A DNA stretch of 48,490 nt from Owenweeksia hongkongensis DSM 17368 (GTDB lineage: Bacteria; Bacteroidota; Bacteroidia; Flavobacteriales; Schleiferiaceae), in contig CAMBEZ010000011.1 of assembly GCA_945865885.1 (NCBI GenBank), forward strand, positions 1 to 48,490, read 5' to 3'. This document shows positions 24,068-32,500 of the stretch, one piece after another. Position 1 is the first letter of the stretch. The number at the start of each line of letters is the position of its first letter. The position numbers were made by a program, and so were the translations under genes. Below the pieces are notes generated by a model that saw nothing but the letters and a program-made list of their open reading frames with translations, had not been told where the DNA came from and did no database searches.

Positions 24068-25408
24068 TTAGATGTTGCGGTTTACGTCCCAAGCCTCCAA
24101 GTAGTCCGCCACGCGGCGAACAAACATTCCGCCCAAGGCTCCGTCCACCACGCGGTGGTCGTAGGAGTGGGACAAGATGATTTTGTGGCGAATGGCAATC
24201 ATGTCTCCTTCTGGGGTTTCTACCACGGCGGGCATTTTACGGATGGCGCCTACGGCCAAGATGGCCACTTGGGGCTGGTTGATGATGGGCGTACCCATGA
24301 CGTTGCCAAAGCTGCCGACGTTGGTCAGGGTGTAGGTACCTCCTTGGATGTCGTCCGGCTTCAATTGGTTGTTTCGGGCACGGTTGGCCAAGGCATTGAC
24401 CTGTTTGGTGATGCCGCTCAAATTGAGCTGGTCCGCGTTCTTGATGACCGGAACGATTAGGTTTCCGGTGGGAAGCGCAGTAGCCATGCCAATGTTGATG
24501 TTCTTGTGGCGGTATATTTTATCCCCGTCGATGCTGATGTTGATTAGGGGAAAATCCTTGATGGCTTTCGCAACGGCTTCGATGAAAATGGGGGTGAAGG
24601 TGATTTTTTCGCCCTCTCGCTTTTCAAACTCATGCTTCACTTTGTCCCGCCAGCGAACCAAGTTGGTGACGTCTGCCTCCACAAAACTGGTAACGTGGGG
24701 GGAAGTGGATTTGCTCATCACCATGTGGTCCGCAATGAGCTTGCGCATGCGATCCATTTCAATAATTTCGTCTCCTTCTTGCGGGCTGTAGCTGGACGTT
24801 TTTGGGGCCGAACTGGCAGCGGGAGCTGCAGCAACGGGCGCGGAAACCGCAGGAGCTGCAAGCGCTGCGGCAGAACCTCGGTTTGCCAAGTAGGTCAAGA
24901 GGTCTGCCTTGTTCAAACGACCGTCCGCACCACTGCCGGGAATTTGATCCAATTCTGCGGCGCCCAAACCTTCTTTGGCGGCAATGCTGCGCACCAAAGG
25001 CGAGTAGAAACGGCCAGATGAAGTACGGCCCACGGGCAGAGCTTCGGTTGCCGGCACAAAGGGTACTGCTTCTGGAGCAGCAGCGGCGGCAGGCGCAGCA
25101 GGGGTTGGGGCGGAAGCTTGGGGTGCGGCGGCGGCGGAAGCCGGAGCGGCGGCAGCAGCAGAGCCTGATTCTGTTTCAACGAGGGCCAGAGCTTGGCCCA
25201 CTTGAACCACGTCGTTTACCTCGTACAACCATTTAACCAAGGTCCCGGCCACCGGAGACGGAACATCGGAGTCAACTTTGTCGGTGGCGATGGTTAGGAC
25301 GGATTCGTCCATGGCGATGGATTCACCGGGTTGTTTCAGCCATTGGGTAATGGTTGCTTCGGCAACGGATTCGCCCATCTTGGGCAAGAGCAATTCGAAC
25401 TGAGCCAT
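24068..25408 (-). CDS. Dihydrolipoamide acyltransferase (E2) of a 2-oxoacid dehydrogenase complex
   Basis: This 446-residue E2 subunit accepts an acyl group on its swinging lipoyl arm and passes it to CoA. It has one N-terminal lipoyl domain with the modified lysine Lys44 in TDKVDSDVPSP. A long Ala/Pro-rich linker follows, then a peripheral-subunit-binding domain (YSPLVRSIAAKEGLG to GSGADGRLNKADLL, about residues 135-170). The catalytic domain ends with the HxxxDG motif SYDHRVVDGALGG. Whether it serves pyruvate, 2-oxoglutarate or branched-chain acids cannot be decided; the single lipoyl domain and sequence style fit the branched-chain type. No E1 gene is nearby. It starts at ATG 25408 with a promoter box 18 nt upstream. 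Confidence 0.92.
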   Translation of the reverse strand: MAQFELLLPKMGESVAEATITQWLKQPGESIAMDESVLTIATDKVDSDVPSPVAGTLVKWLYEVNDVVQVGQALALVETESGSAAAAAPASAAAAPQASAPTPAAPAAAAAPEAVPFVPATEALPVGRTSSGRFYSPLVRSIAAKEGLGAAELDQIPGSGADGRLNKADLLTYLANRGSAAALAAPAVSAPVAAAPAASSAPKTSSYSPQEGDEIIEMDRMRKLIADHMVMSKSTSPHVTSFVEADVTNLVRWRDKVKHEFEKREGEKITFTPIFIEAVAKAIKDFPLINISIDGDKIYRHKNINIGMATALPTGNLIVPVIKNADQLNLSGITKQVNALANRARNNQLKPDDIQGGTYTLTNVGSFGNVMGTPIINQPQVAILAVGAIRKMPAVVETPEGDMIAIRHKIILSHSYDHRVVDGALGGMFVRRVADYLEAWDVNRNI

Positions 25409-25426
25409 GGGTCACAGGTTGTGGCG

Positions 25427-25434
25427 CAAAGGTA
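25427..25434 (-). promoter_or_regulatory. -7 box of the E2/exonuclease/FAH operon
   Basis: The minus strand reads TACCTTTG (exact), 18 nt before ATG 25408. A TTG about 23 nt further upstream (25458-25460, minus strand) could act as a -33 element. Confidence 0.5.
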
Positions 25435-25439
25435 CGCAA

Positions 25440-27323
25440 TCAAGCGCGTTTCCCACGCAAGGCGCGCAACAGGATTGCCAGATCCACTTGAACATCCCAG
25501 TGTTTTAGGTAGACTTCTGCGGGGGAATCGGGCAACGAAGTCGACGATTCGGCTTGTTGGGGATAAGGCCGAAATACGGCGTCTGTGGGACCAACCCAAG
25601 ATTTCCCTCCCCAGACAACACCCGGCCATCCCACTGCAGCAGGCCGTGTGTTGGGGTGCAGCCAGAGGAGCGGCCAAAAGGGCAACAAGACCAAGGCCAC
25701 AGACCAATCGAATTGACGTTTTCTGCGCCGATTGGCGGGGTCCAACAAACCCGTTGCGGACTCATCGGATTGAAATCCTTGCAGGTCTTTGGATTCTGAA
25801 GCCAGCACCCAGCCGCGGTCTGGATACGCAAATCGGTAACTTTTATTGGGGTGTTCGGCCATAAAATGAACCACTTGCGTCAAATCCAATTCGTCGGGAT
25901 AAAACTGAATTTCAGTAATGCCCAAAGCCGCAACGGCGTCCGGTAAATCGTTCAGCCCAACCGTCCATTGCGCCTGCGGGATGGGGCCGTTGGCAATTTT
26001 TTGGAAATCGGCGTTTCGCGCAGAGGCCGCAAGATTGCGCACGTGCACAATTCGCCTTTGTTGCAATTGAATCCAATTGATGCCGCCCCACCCCAGCAAA
26101 CTGGCTAAGGTGCGTAAGAACAAGGCCAAAAGGGCGGAGGTAGCAGTGCCCAACACCACCAAAGCACGCGAAAAACGAAGATCCTCCGGCAGGAGGGCGT
26201 AGCCGGCGAGTGCCACCCCAAGCCCCAAAAACAAACCGGTTACCAGGGGAGTAATGCGACTGGGTTTTCGGTAGCCGTCAACGGCGGCTCGCGCAGCGAT
26301 GGCCACCAATACCAAAGCAGGCGCAAAAAAATACCAGTACGAATCCGGATACGAACCGCCCTGAATGTAGCGGTGGTTATTTTCCCAGTAGTGCGTCCAG
26401 CCCGCCAGAGCCAGCCAGGAAGTGGCGGCATCGAGCAAAGGCCATCGCCACCGTTGCGCTGCACGTTTGGCCACGGAAAAAGCCGCCCGTACAAAAACGC
26501 CAACGCCAATAAGTGCCTCAAATCCAACGGCCGCTTGGGGAGCAAAGTGCTTTTTGGCAAAGACCACCATGGCTTCGTAAAAAACCCGGACATAGTTTAA
26601 ACTACCTTTTTTGGTGGATTCTCCTTTGAAATGGACCATGGGTTCAGACCCCATGTAGGCGTTGGTGTAACCGGCTTCAAGCATGCGGTACGACCAGTCA
26701 ATATCTTCCCCGTACATGAAGAACGATTCGTCAAACCCACCGGTAGCCTCAACGGCCTCTTTCCGCACCAGCATGTAGGCGCCGCAGTGTATTTCCACCG
26801 GTCCGTTTTCGTTAGGGCGAAGAAAATTCCAGTAGTACCGGCCCAATACCGAGTGGCGGGGAAACAATCGATGCAATCCCGTTAATTTAGCCAAGGCCAC
26901 CAAGGGGGTAGGAAGTCCGCGTTTGCTTTCGGGCAAAAACGAACCCGAACCGTCGATCATGCGGCACCCCAGCGATCCGACGGTGGGGTCGGATTGCATC
27001 CACCTCAGTGCTGCTCGCAAATTTTCCGGCGTCAACAAGGTGTCTGGATTCAAAACCAATGCCGTATCGGTGGTGAGGTGGTGCAGCACTTGGTTGTTGG
27101 CGGTGCCAAAACCCGGGTTGTGCGTGTTGGCGATGCACCGAACGGTGGGAAAGTGCTTTTGTACCCACTCGGCACTGCCGTCTGGGGAGGCGTTGTCCAC
27201 CACCCACAGTTCACCGGTTAGCCCTTCCAAGGACCGCAGGGCGGCCTTGAGGGTTTGGTCCAACCACGCCTTAGCGTTGTAGGACACCACCACCACGGTA
27301 ACGGACGGCAAGGCAGCGCTCAT
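25440..27323 (-). CDS. Family 2 glycosyltransferase fused to a degenerate sugar-phosphate transferase-like domain
   Basis: This is a 627-residue membrane protein. Residues 1-270 are a GT2 domain: VTVVVVSYNAKAWLDQTL, the acidic metal-binding loop LVLNPDTLL, and GEDIDWSYRMLEAGY. About four hydrophobic segments follow (residues ~275-430). A Rossmann-like segment (residues ~435-530) then resembles the cofactor-like domain of exopolysaccharide sugar transferases. The last ~93 residues keep the outline of a polyprenyl-phosphate sugar-1-phosphate transferase: RQFDWSVALVLLPFWPLLWL, KSWVGP, and the tail YLKHWDVQVDLAILLRAL. The catalytic core normally found between the helix and the VGP motif is missing. 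It starts in the recR stop (ATGA overlap). A role in surface polysaccharide or lipid-linked sugar synthesis is inferred. Confidence 0.85.
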   Translation of the reverse strand: MSAALPSVTVVVVSYNAKAWLDQTLKAALRSLEGLTGELWVVDNASPDGSAEWVQKHFPTVRCIANTHNPGFGTANNQVLHHLTTDTALVLNPDTLLTPENLRAALRWMQSDPTVGSLGCRMIDGSGSFLPESKRGLPTPLVALAKLTGLHRLFPRHSVLGRYYWNFLRPNENGPVEIHCGAYMLVRKEAVEATGGFDESFFMYGEDIDWSYRMLEAGYTNAYMGSEPMVHFKGESTKKGSLNYVRVFYEAMVVFAKKHFAPQAAVGFEALIGVGVFVRAAFSVAKRAAQRWRWPLLDAATSWLALAGWTHYWENNHRYIQGGSYPDSYWYFFAPALVLVAIAARAAVDGYRKPSRITPLVTGLFLGLGVALAGYALLPEDLRFSRALVVLGTATSALLALFLRTLASLLGWGGINWIQLQQRRIVHVRNLAASARNADFQKIANGPIPQAQWTVGLNDLPDAVAALGITEIQFYPDELDLTQVVHFMAEHPNKSYRFAYPDRGWVLASESKDLQGFQSDESATGLLDPANRRRKRQFDWSVALVLLPFWPLLWLHPNTRPAAVGWPGVVWGGKSWVGPTDAVFRPYPQQAESSTSLPDSPAEVYLKHWDVQVDLAILLRALRGKRA

Positions 27324-27937
27324 CCGCGGTTTTTCAAGGTTTGTTCGTAGGGAACGCGCTGGTCCATGGAGCGGCTCAAGGTCATTTCGTCTGCGTATTC
27401 CAAAGCGTCTCCCATGGGGAGTCCGCGGGCTATGGCTGTGATTTTTACGCCAAAAGGCTCTAATTTTTTGAATAAATAATACGCTGTGGTGTCTCCCTCC
27501 ATAGTAGCACTCAAGGCAAAAACCACCTCAGTGGCCTCCTGGACGCGTTCCAGCAAGGAGATTGTGTTCAGGTCGTTGGGACCCACACCGTCCATGGGGC
27601 TGATCAATCCTCCCAATACGTGGTAGCGCCCGTTGAAGGCTTGTGTATTTTCCAAGGCCATGACGTCGCGAAGGTCTTCCACCACACAAATTTGTCCGTT
27701 GTTCCGAACCGGGTTGGCGCAGATCATACAAATAGTTGCCTCCGCTAAACTGTGGCATTGGGCACATAAGTGAACGTCTTCCGCCAAACCGCGCAAAGCC
27801 TCAGCCAATTGCAGCGTGGGTGCGGGCCCTCTGCGGTGGAGGTGCAGGGCCATGCGCAAGGCGGAACGACGGCCTAAACCGGGCAATTTTGCCAATTCTG
27901 CAACGGCGCGTTCAAAAGGTTGGGAGGGGACTTCCAT
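27320..27937 (-). CDS. recR: Recombination mediator protein RecR
   Basis: This 205-residue protein acts with RecF and RecO to load RecA at gaps in single-stranded DNA. It has the N-terminal helix-hairpin-helix (AKLPGLGRRSALRMALHL) and a four-cysteine zinc finger (CAQCHSLAEATICMIC). The Toprim domain starts at ICVVEDLRDVMALE, and the C-terminal Walker-like part ends in LSRSMDQRVPYE. I chose ATG 27937 because a TATTTTTG box lies 7 nt upstream. It overlaps the downstream glycosyltransferase by 4 nt. It is divergent from the sodium symporter. Confidence 0.96.
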   Translation of the reverse strand: MEVPSQPFERAVAELAKLPGLGRRSALRMALHLHRRGPAPTLQLAEALRGLAEDVHLCAQCHSLAEATICMICANPVRNNGQICVVEDLRDVMALENTQAFNGRYHVLGGLISPMDGVGPNDLNTISLLERVQEATEVVFALSATMEGDTTAYYLFKKLEPFGVKITAIARGLPMGDALEYADEMTLSRSMDQRVPYEQTLKNRG

Positions 27938-27944
27938 GGAACCC

Positions 27945-27952
27945 CAAAAATA
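27945..27952 (-). promoter_or_regulatory. -7 box of recR
   Basis: The minus strand reads TATTTTTG (exact TAnnTTTG), 7 nt before ATG 27937. It is only 2 nt away from the oppositely directed box of the symporter gene. Confidence 0.45.
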
Positions 27953-27954
27953 GG

Positions 27955-27962
27955 AATCTTTG
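27955..27962 (+). promoter_or_regulatory. -7-like box of the sodium:solute symporter gene
   Basis: AATCTTTG has one mismatch to TAnnTTTG and lies 4 nt before ATG 27967. This supports the start and argues against a longer N-terminus antisense to recR. Confidence 0.4.
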
Positions 27963-27966
27963 CAGG

Positions 27967-29406
27967 ATGGAACCACATTGGATTATTGGGTTGATGGCCG
28001 CGTATTTTGGCCTCCTCATTTTTGTTGCTCATTGGACCACGAAGTCGTCCTCCAACACGGCATTTTTTACAGGGAACAGACAGTCCCCGTGGTACGTGGT
28101 CAGTTTTGGCATGATCGGAGCATCCCTAAGCGGGGTGACCTTTGTGTCCATTCCCGGCAGCGTTGGCACCAACGCATTGAGTTATTTGCAGATGGTGCTG
28201 GGCTATTTTGTGGGCTATATGGTTGTGGCGTACGGGTTGTTGCCTGTTTACTACCGTGTTCAGCGGATCACCATTTACAGCTACTTGGAAGAACGTTTTG
28301 GCAGAAGTGCGTACAAAACGGGCGCCTGGCTTTTCTTGGTAAGCCGAATGGTGGGATCCGCTTTTCGGTTGTTCTTGGTGGCACTGGTCTTGCAAAAATC
28401 AGTATTTGACTCCATCGGTTGGCCGTTTTGGGCTACGACAGCGGTAACCCTTTTGCTCATTTGGGTGTATACCTACAAAGGAGGGATCAAAACCATTGTT
28501 TGGACCGATACGCTGCAGACGTTGTTTCTGTTGGCTGCGGTGGTTTGGACGATCCTTTTGCTTTACCCCGCTGTGGTACCCGACGGTCAATCGCTTGTGG
28601 GTTATTGGAACGAAAACCCGTTGGGACGCGTTTTCTTTTTTGACAATCCGAACGAGCCGACGTATTTCTGGAAGCAGTTTGTTGCGGGAATTTTCATTAC
28701 CATCGCCATGACCGGTTTGGATCAGGACATGATGCAAAAGAACCTCACGTGTCGGTCACTGCCCGAAGCGCAAAAGAATATGCTCTGGTTCAGTATTGTG
28801 CTCATTGGGGTCAATGTACTTTTTTTGTTTTTGGGCATTTTGTTGAACGATTACGCCGTAGCGGAAGGAATTGCGGCGCGTGGTGATTCGCTTTATCCCG
28901 CGGTGGCATTGACCGGCTATTTACCGCCGTTGGCTGCGGGTATTTTTGTAATTGGATTGATTGCAGCAGCTTATTCCAGCGCGGACTCTGCTTTGGCGGC
29001 CCTTACAACTTCCTTTAGCGTAGACATCCTTGAAGTGGATCGCATGCCCGAAGCAAAGGCCGTTGCTACCCGACGTTGGGTTCACGTGGGCACCACGGTA
29101 GCCATGGCCGTGGTCATTGTTTTGTTCCAATCCCTTTCCAACGACAGCGTGGTCAACGGAGTGTTCAAGGCAGCGGGATATACGTACGGACCTTTGTTGG
29201 GTTTGTTTGCGTTTGCTCTGTTTACGCGCCGAGGCGTTCGCCACTGGGCGGCACCCGTTGCGGCTTTAACAGCACCGGTCCTCACATATTGGATCCAATC
29301 CCAAGCTCCAGTATGGTGGGGCTATACGTTTGGATTTGAGTTGATTTTGCTGAACGGAGGTTTGGCGTTCCTGCTGTTGGCTTTGTTTTCGCGTCGGGCG
29401 GCTTAA
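27967..29406 (+). CDS. Sodium:solute symporter (SSS family)
   Basis: This 479-residue inner-membrane transporter has about 13 helices and uses the sodium gradient to import a solute. SSS features include GNRQSPWYVVSFGMIGASLSG in helix 1, which carries the unwound sodium/substrate region. GLDQDMMQKNLTCRSLPEAQ occurs mid-protein, and AAAYSSADSALAALTTSFSVDI is the family signature around the sodium site. I chose ATG 27967 from the nearby promoter box. A strong terminator follows, so it is a single-gene unit. The substrate (sugar, amino acid, pantothenate, etc.) cannot be assigned. Confidence 0.93.
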   Translation: MEPHWIIGLMAAYFGLLIFVAHWTTKSSSNTAFFTGNRQSPWYVVSFGMIGASLSGVTFVSIPGSVGTNALSYLQMVLGYFVGYMVVAYGLLPVYYRVQRITIYSYLEERFGRSAYKTGAWLFLVSRMVGSAFRLFLVALVLQKSVFDSIGWPFWATTAVTLLLIWVYTYKGGIKTIVWTDTLQTLFLLAAVVWTILLLYPAVVPDGQSLVGYWNENPLGRVFFFDNPNEPTYFWKQFVAGIFITIAMTGLDQDMMQKNLTCRSLPEAQKNMLWFSIVLIGVNVLFLFLGILLNDYAVAEGIAARGDSLYPAVALTGYLPPLAAGIFVIGLIAAAYSSADSALAALTTSFSVDILEVDRMPEAKAVATRRWVHVGTTVAMAVVIVLFQSLSNDSVVNGVFKAAGYTYGPLLGLFAFALFTRRGVRHWAAPVAALTAPVLTYWIQSQAPVWWGYTFGFELILLNGGLAFLLLALFSRRAA

Positions 29407-29430
29407 AGGAGGAGTTTTGCGCAGCACGCA

Positions 29431-29467
29431 AAAGGCCCGCGGCGCACAGCGCCGCGGGCCTTTTTTT
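29431..29467 (+). terminator. Strong intrinsic terminator after the symporter (bidirectional)
   Basis: AAAGGCCCGCGGCGC (29431-29445) pairs perfectly over 15 bp with 29449-29463 around an ACA loop, followed by seven T residues. It also lies 36 nt beyond the stop of the convergent T9SS protease gene. Confidence 0.93.
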
Positions 29468-29502
29468 GTCCGCTAGAACTGCGGTTCAAGCCGGTCTCCA
29501 GT

Positions 29503-32500
29503 CTACTGCGGCAGCACCTGAACCCTTACAGATACCGCACCACGGTCCGTGATTGCCTCCAAGGTGTACAGGCCGGCAGGTACTTGGGACAGGTCCACCC
29601 GAGTCAGCTCGTCGGAGCCGGACACGCGCACCACTCGTCCGAGTGCGTCAACCGCTTTCCAAGCCAGAACGGACAACCCGTTGCTCTCCCAACGCACCCA
29701 ACCAGTCGTTGGGTTGGGGACCGCCCAAAGGGCCAAACCGTCTTCGCCCAATCCAACTCCGCTCACGTACACCGTGAAGCTGGTGTCCACGGGGCCACAA
29801 GCATCCGTTACCCGCAGTTGGACCGAGAAGGTTCCGCCCGTGCTGGGGAAAGGCTTGGTGAGTGACGCCAAGGCACTGGTGGTGCCGTCGGAAAACGTCC
29901 ACAATCGCGAGGTGGTGGGTTGCGCCGTTAGGTCCGTAAAATCCACCGTTTGCTGTCCAAAGTTCGAAGTGTAGCTGTATTGAGGCACCAGCGGGGCGGG
30001 AACATTGAGGGCCAAGGTATCCACGTCGGTACCCACACTGTTGGTGACCGTCAACACTACATTCTGCGCACCGGGCATGACGTACATAATGGAGTGGGGA
30101 CCGGGGCCGGAGGCCACCGAAGGGGCGGCGTTGGGTCCAAAATTCCACGAATACGTGCTGGTGGAAACCACGTTTTGTGCCGAATAGTTTTTGTTCACCG
30201 CCAAACAGACCGTGCCGTTGACGGGTGCAATGTTCGCCACAGGCGCCACGGCCGTATTCAAAACGATGTTGACGTTGTCCACGTACAGGTTGTTTCCGTA
30301 GCCGTTGATGCTGGCAAATCGGAACGCAACCGAGTTCAAGTTGGTCGGGAAGTTAACGGTGTCTACCCGCCATTGGGCGGCGTTGTTGGGGGTGAACGCA
30401 GACGTCGTCGCGGCAGTGGTGGCCAATATGTTCCACGGTTTTGCGTAACCGGATGGGGTCCAAGTTTGGCCGCAGTCCGTGGAGATGTCCACGCGAAGAC
30501 CGTCGGGGTAGCTGGCGCTGTACGGCGCGTAGGCTACCTCAAAGGTCATTCTGCCGGCAGCACCTTGAACGTTGAGGGTGGGCGTGGCGAGGTAGTCCTC
30601 TGCCAGGGGGGCGTTGTAGTTAAAGTTGTCCAAACGAGCCGCTTGGCTGGAGGTGCCGTCGCGGTTCACCACATTTACGCGGTCCCACGTGGTGCCGTTG
30701 TCTGGATTGCCCAAGGACCAACCCGACGGTACCCATACGCTGTTGAAGTTTTGCGTCAAGGGCAATAGGGCACCGTTACTGATGGTTAACGCATTGGATA
30801 CTGTTGTGGTGTCTGATCCAAACGGGTTGGTAACGCGCAGGGTTACGGCGTAAACGCCCACTGCGTTCAATTGGATTTTTGCTACAGCCGAAGTGGAATC
30901 CGTTCCATTGACGAATACCCCACCGCTGGGTTGTATGCGCCAAACACGCGAAATCGAACCGTTGGTACTGGCGTCGCTCAAGGTGATCGTTTGTCCGGGA
31001 CACGCATTTGAGGGGGCAGCATTGAAGGACGCCACAGGAGCGGCGGTAATCTCCTGAATGGAAATGTCGTCCACCGCGAGGTCCGAAGATCCCGTTGCGC
31101 CCGTGGTTCCGCGGAGTCGAATTTGAACCACTTTGCCCACGTAGTTCGCCAAAGAAGCTTTCACTTGAAACCAGTTGACTCCCTGGGGACCGGACTTGGG
31201 CGGTACCGCATTCAAGTTCCAGACGTTGTCCACCAAAACATCGATGGCAAAGGTTCCACTACTCGCGCCGTTCATGTTTACCCAAACGCTTAATTCGGGC
31301 AACGTAGTGTTGGCCAAATTCACGCAAGGAAGCAGCAAATGGGCCACTTGGTTGAAGCAATTGCTGGATTCCAAATACAGGTATTTACCGGTGCCGTTGG
31401 TGTGGTCGCCGTTGGGGCCCGTGTTGGCTGTGGGCGTGGTGCCGTTGTGCACCCGCCAATCAATTCCGTCCACCGCACCGTTGGGAGCGTTGGTCAGCCC
31501 TCCGCCCAAAGCACACACCGTGCTGGCGCAGTTGGAGGTGGTCGCACAATTGGTGAAAGCGTCAAAATTCTGCACGTAAGGCAACGTTGCAACCGGCCCG
31601 GAGGCCACCACATTGAAAACAACCTTGACCGTATCGTTGTAGCGGTTTTGATCTCCTGCCAGCGAGCTGTAGACCGCCAGGGTGTAGGTGCCTACTGCGC
31701 TGGCGTTGGCAGGAAGAGTAAAGGATATGGGCCCTTGGTAACCCGGAAGAAACGTCCCGGTTGCCGTCTGCGAGGCGGGTGTTCCGTTGTTTAATTTGTA
31801 GGAAAATGGCACCGAAGTCAGCGTATCCGTTCCGGCATTTTTCCACACAAATTGCACGTTGATGTTGCCCGTGGGCTGGCACGACGGAAGTTGCCCAGCA
31901 ACGGGCGCGGTAATGGTCTGAACCGCGGCGTCTTTCTGTACGATGCACCCGCTTAACGTAGTTCCTTTCTCAATGGCGATGCTGCGTCCACCTGCACGGC
32001 CGTTGCTGGTTACTGCGGCCACGGCAAACCAGGTATTCTGGATGGCGGGCATAACCAACGTCAAGGTAGGAGCCACCACAGTGGTCAACGAATCCATGTC
32101 CCGAGCGCCCAAACGATAGACCGTGTAGGCCGATGCACCCGGAACAACATTCCACGAAAGTTTGGTGGAGTCCGGACACATCCAGGAGACCGCTAAACCT
32201 CCAGGTACGCCAATATTCTTCAGGGGAGCATTGGTTTCATCGGATTGCGTACCGCGAACAATGCGCAACCGCAAATCCCCCGTGGGGGTGGTGGGCACAC
32301 TCCAGTTGGCGGACCGAGCTGCTGCCGGTGCCGTGCCCGCTAAGGACCAAGAAGTGCCACCGTTGGAGCTCCATTCCAAGGTGAACGGAGTCGTTCCGGC
32401 CGACGCATCCCAGCGAATGGACTCGTTGGAACCGGGTACCACAGCCTCGCCGCCCATGGGGTAGGTCAGTTCCACGTAATCCGGAACAAATTCATACACC

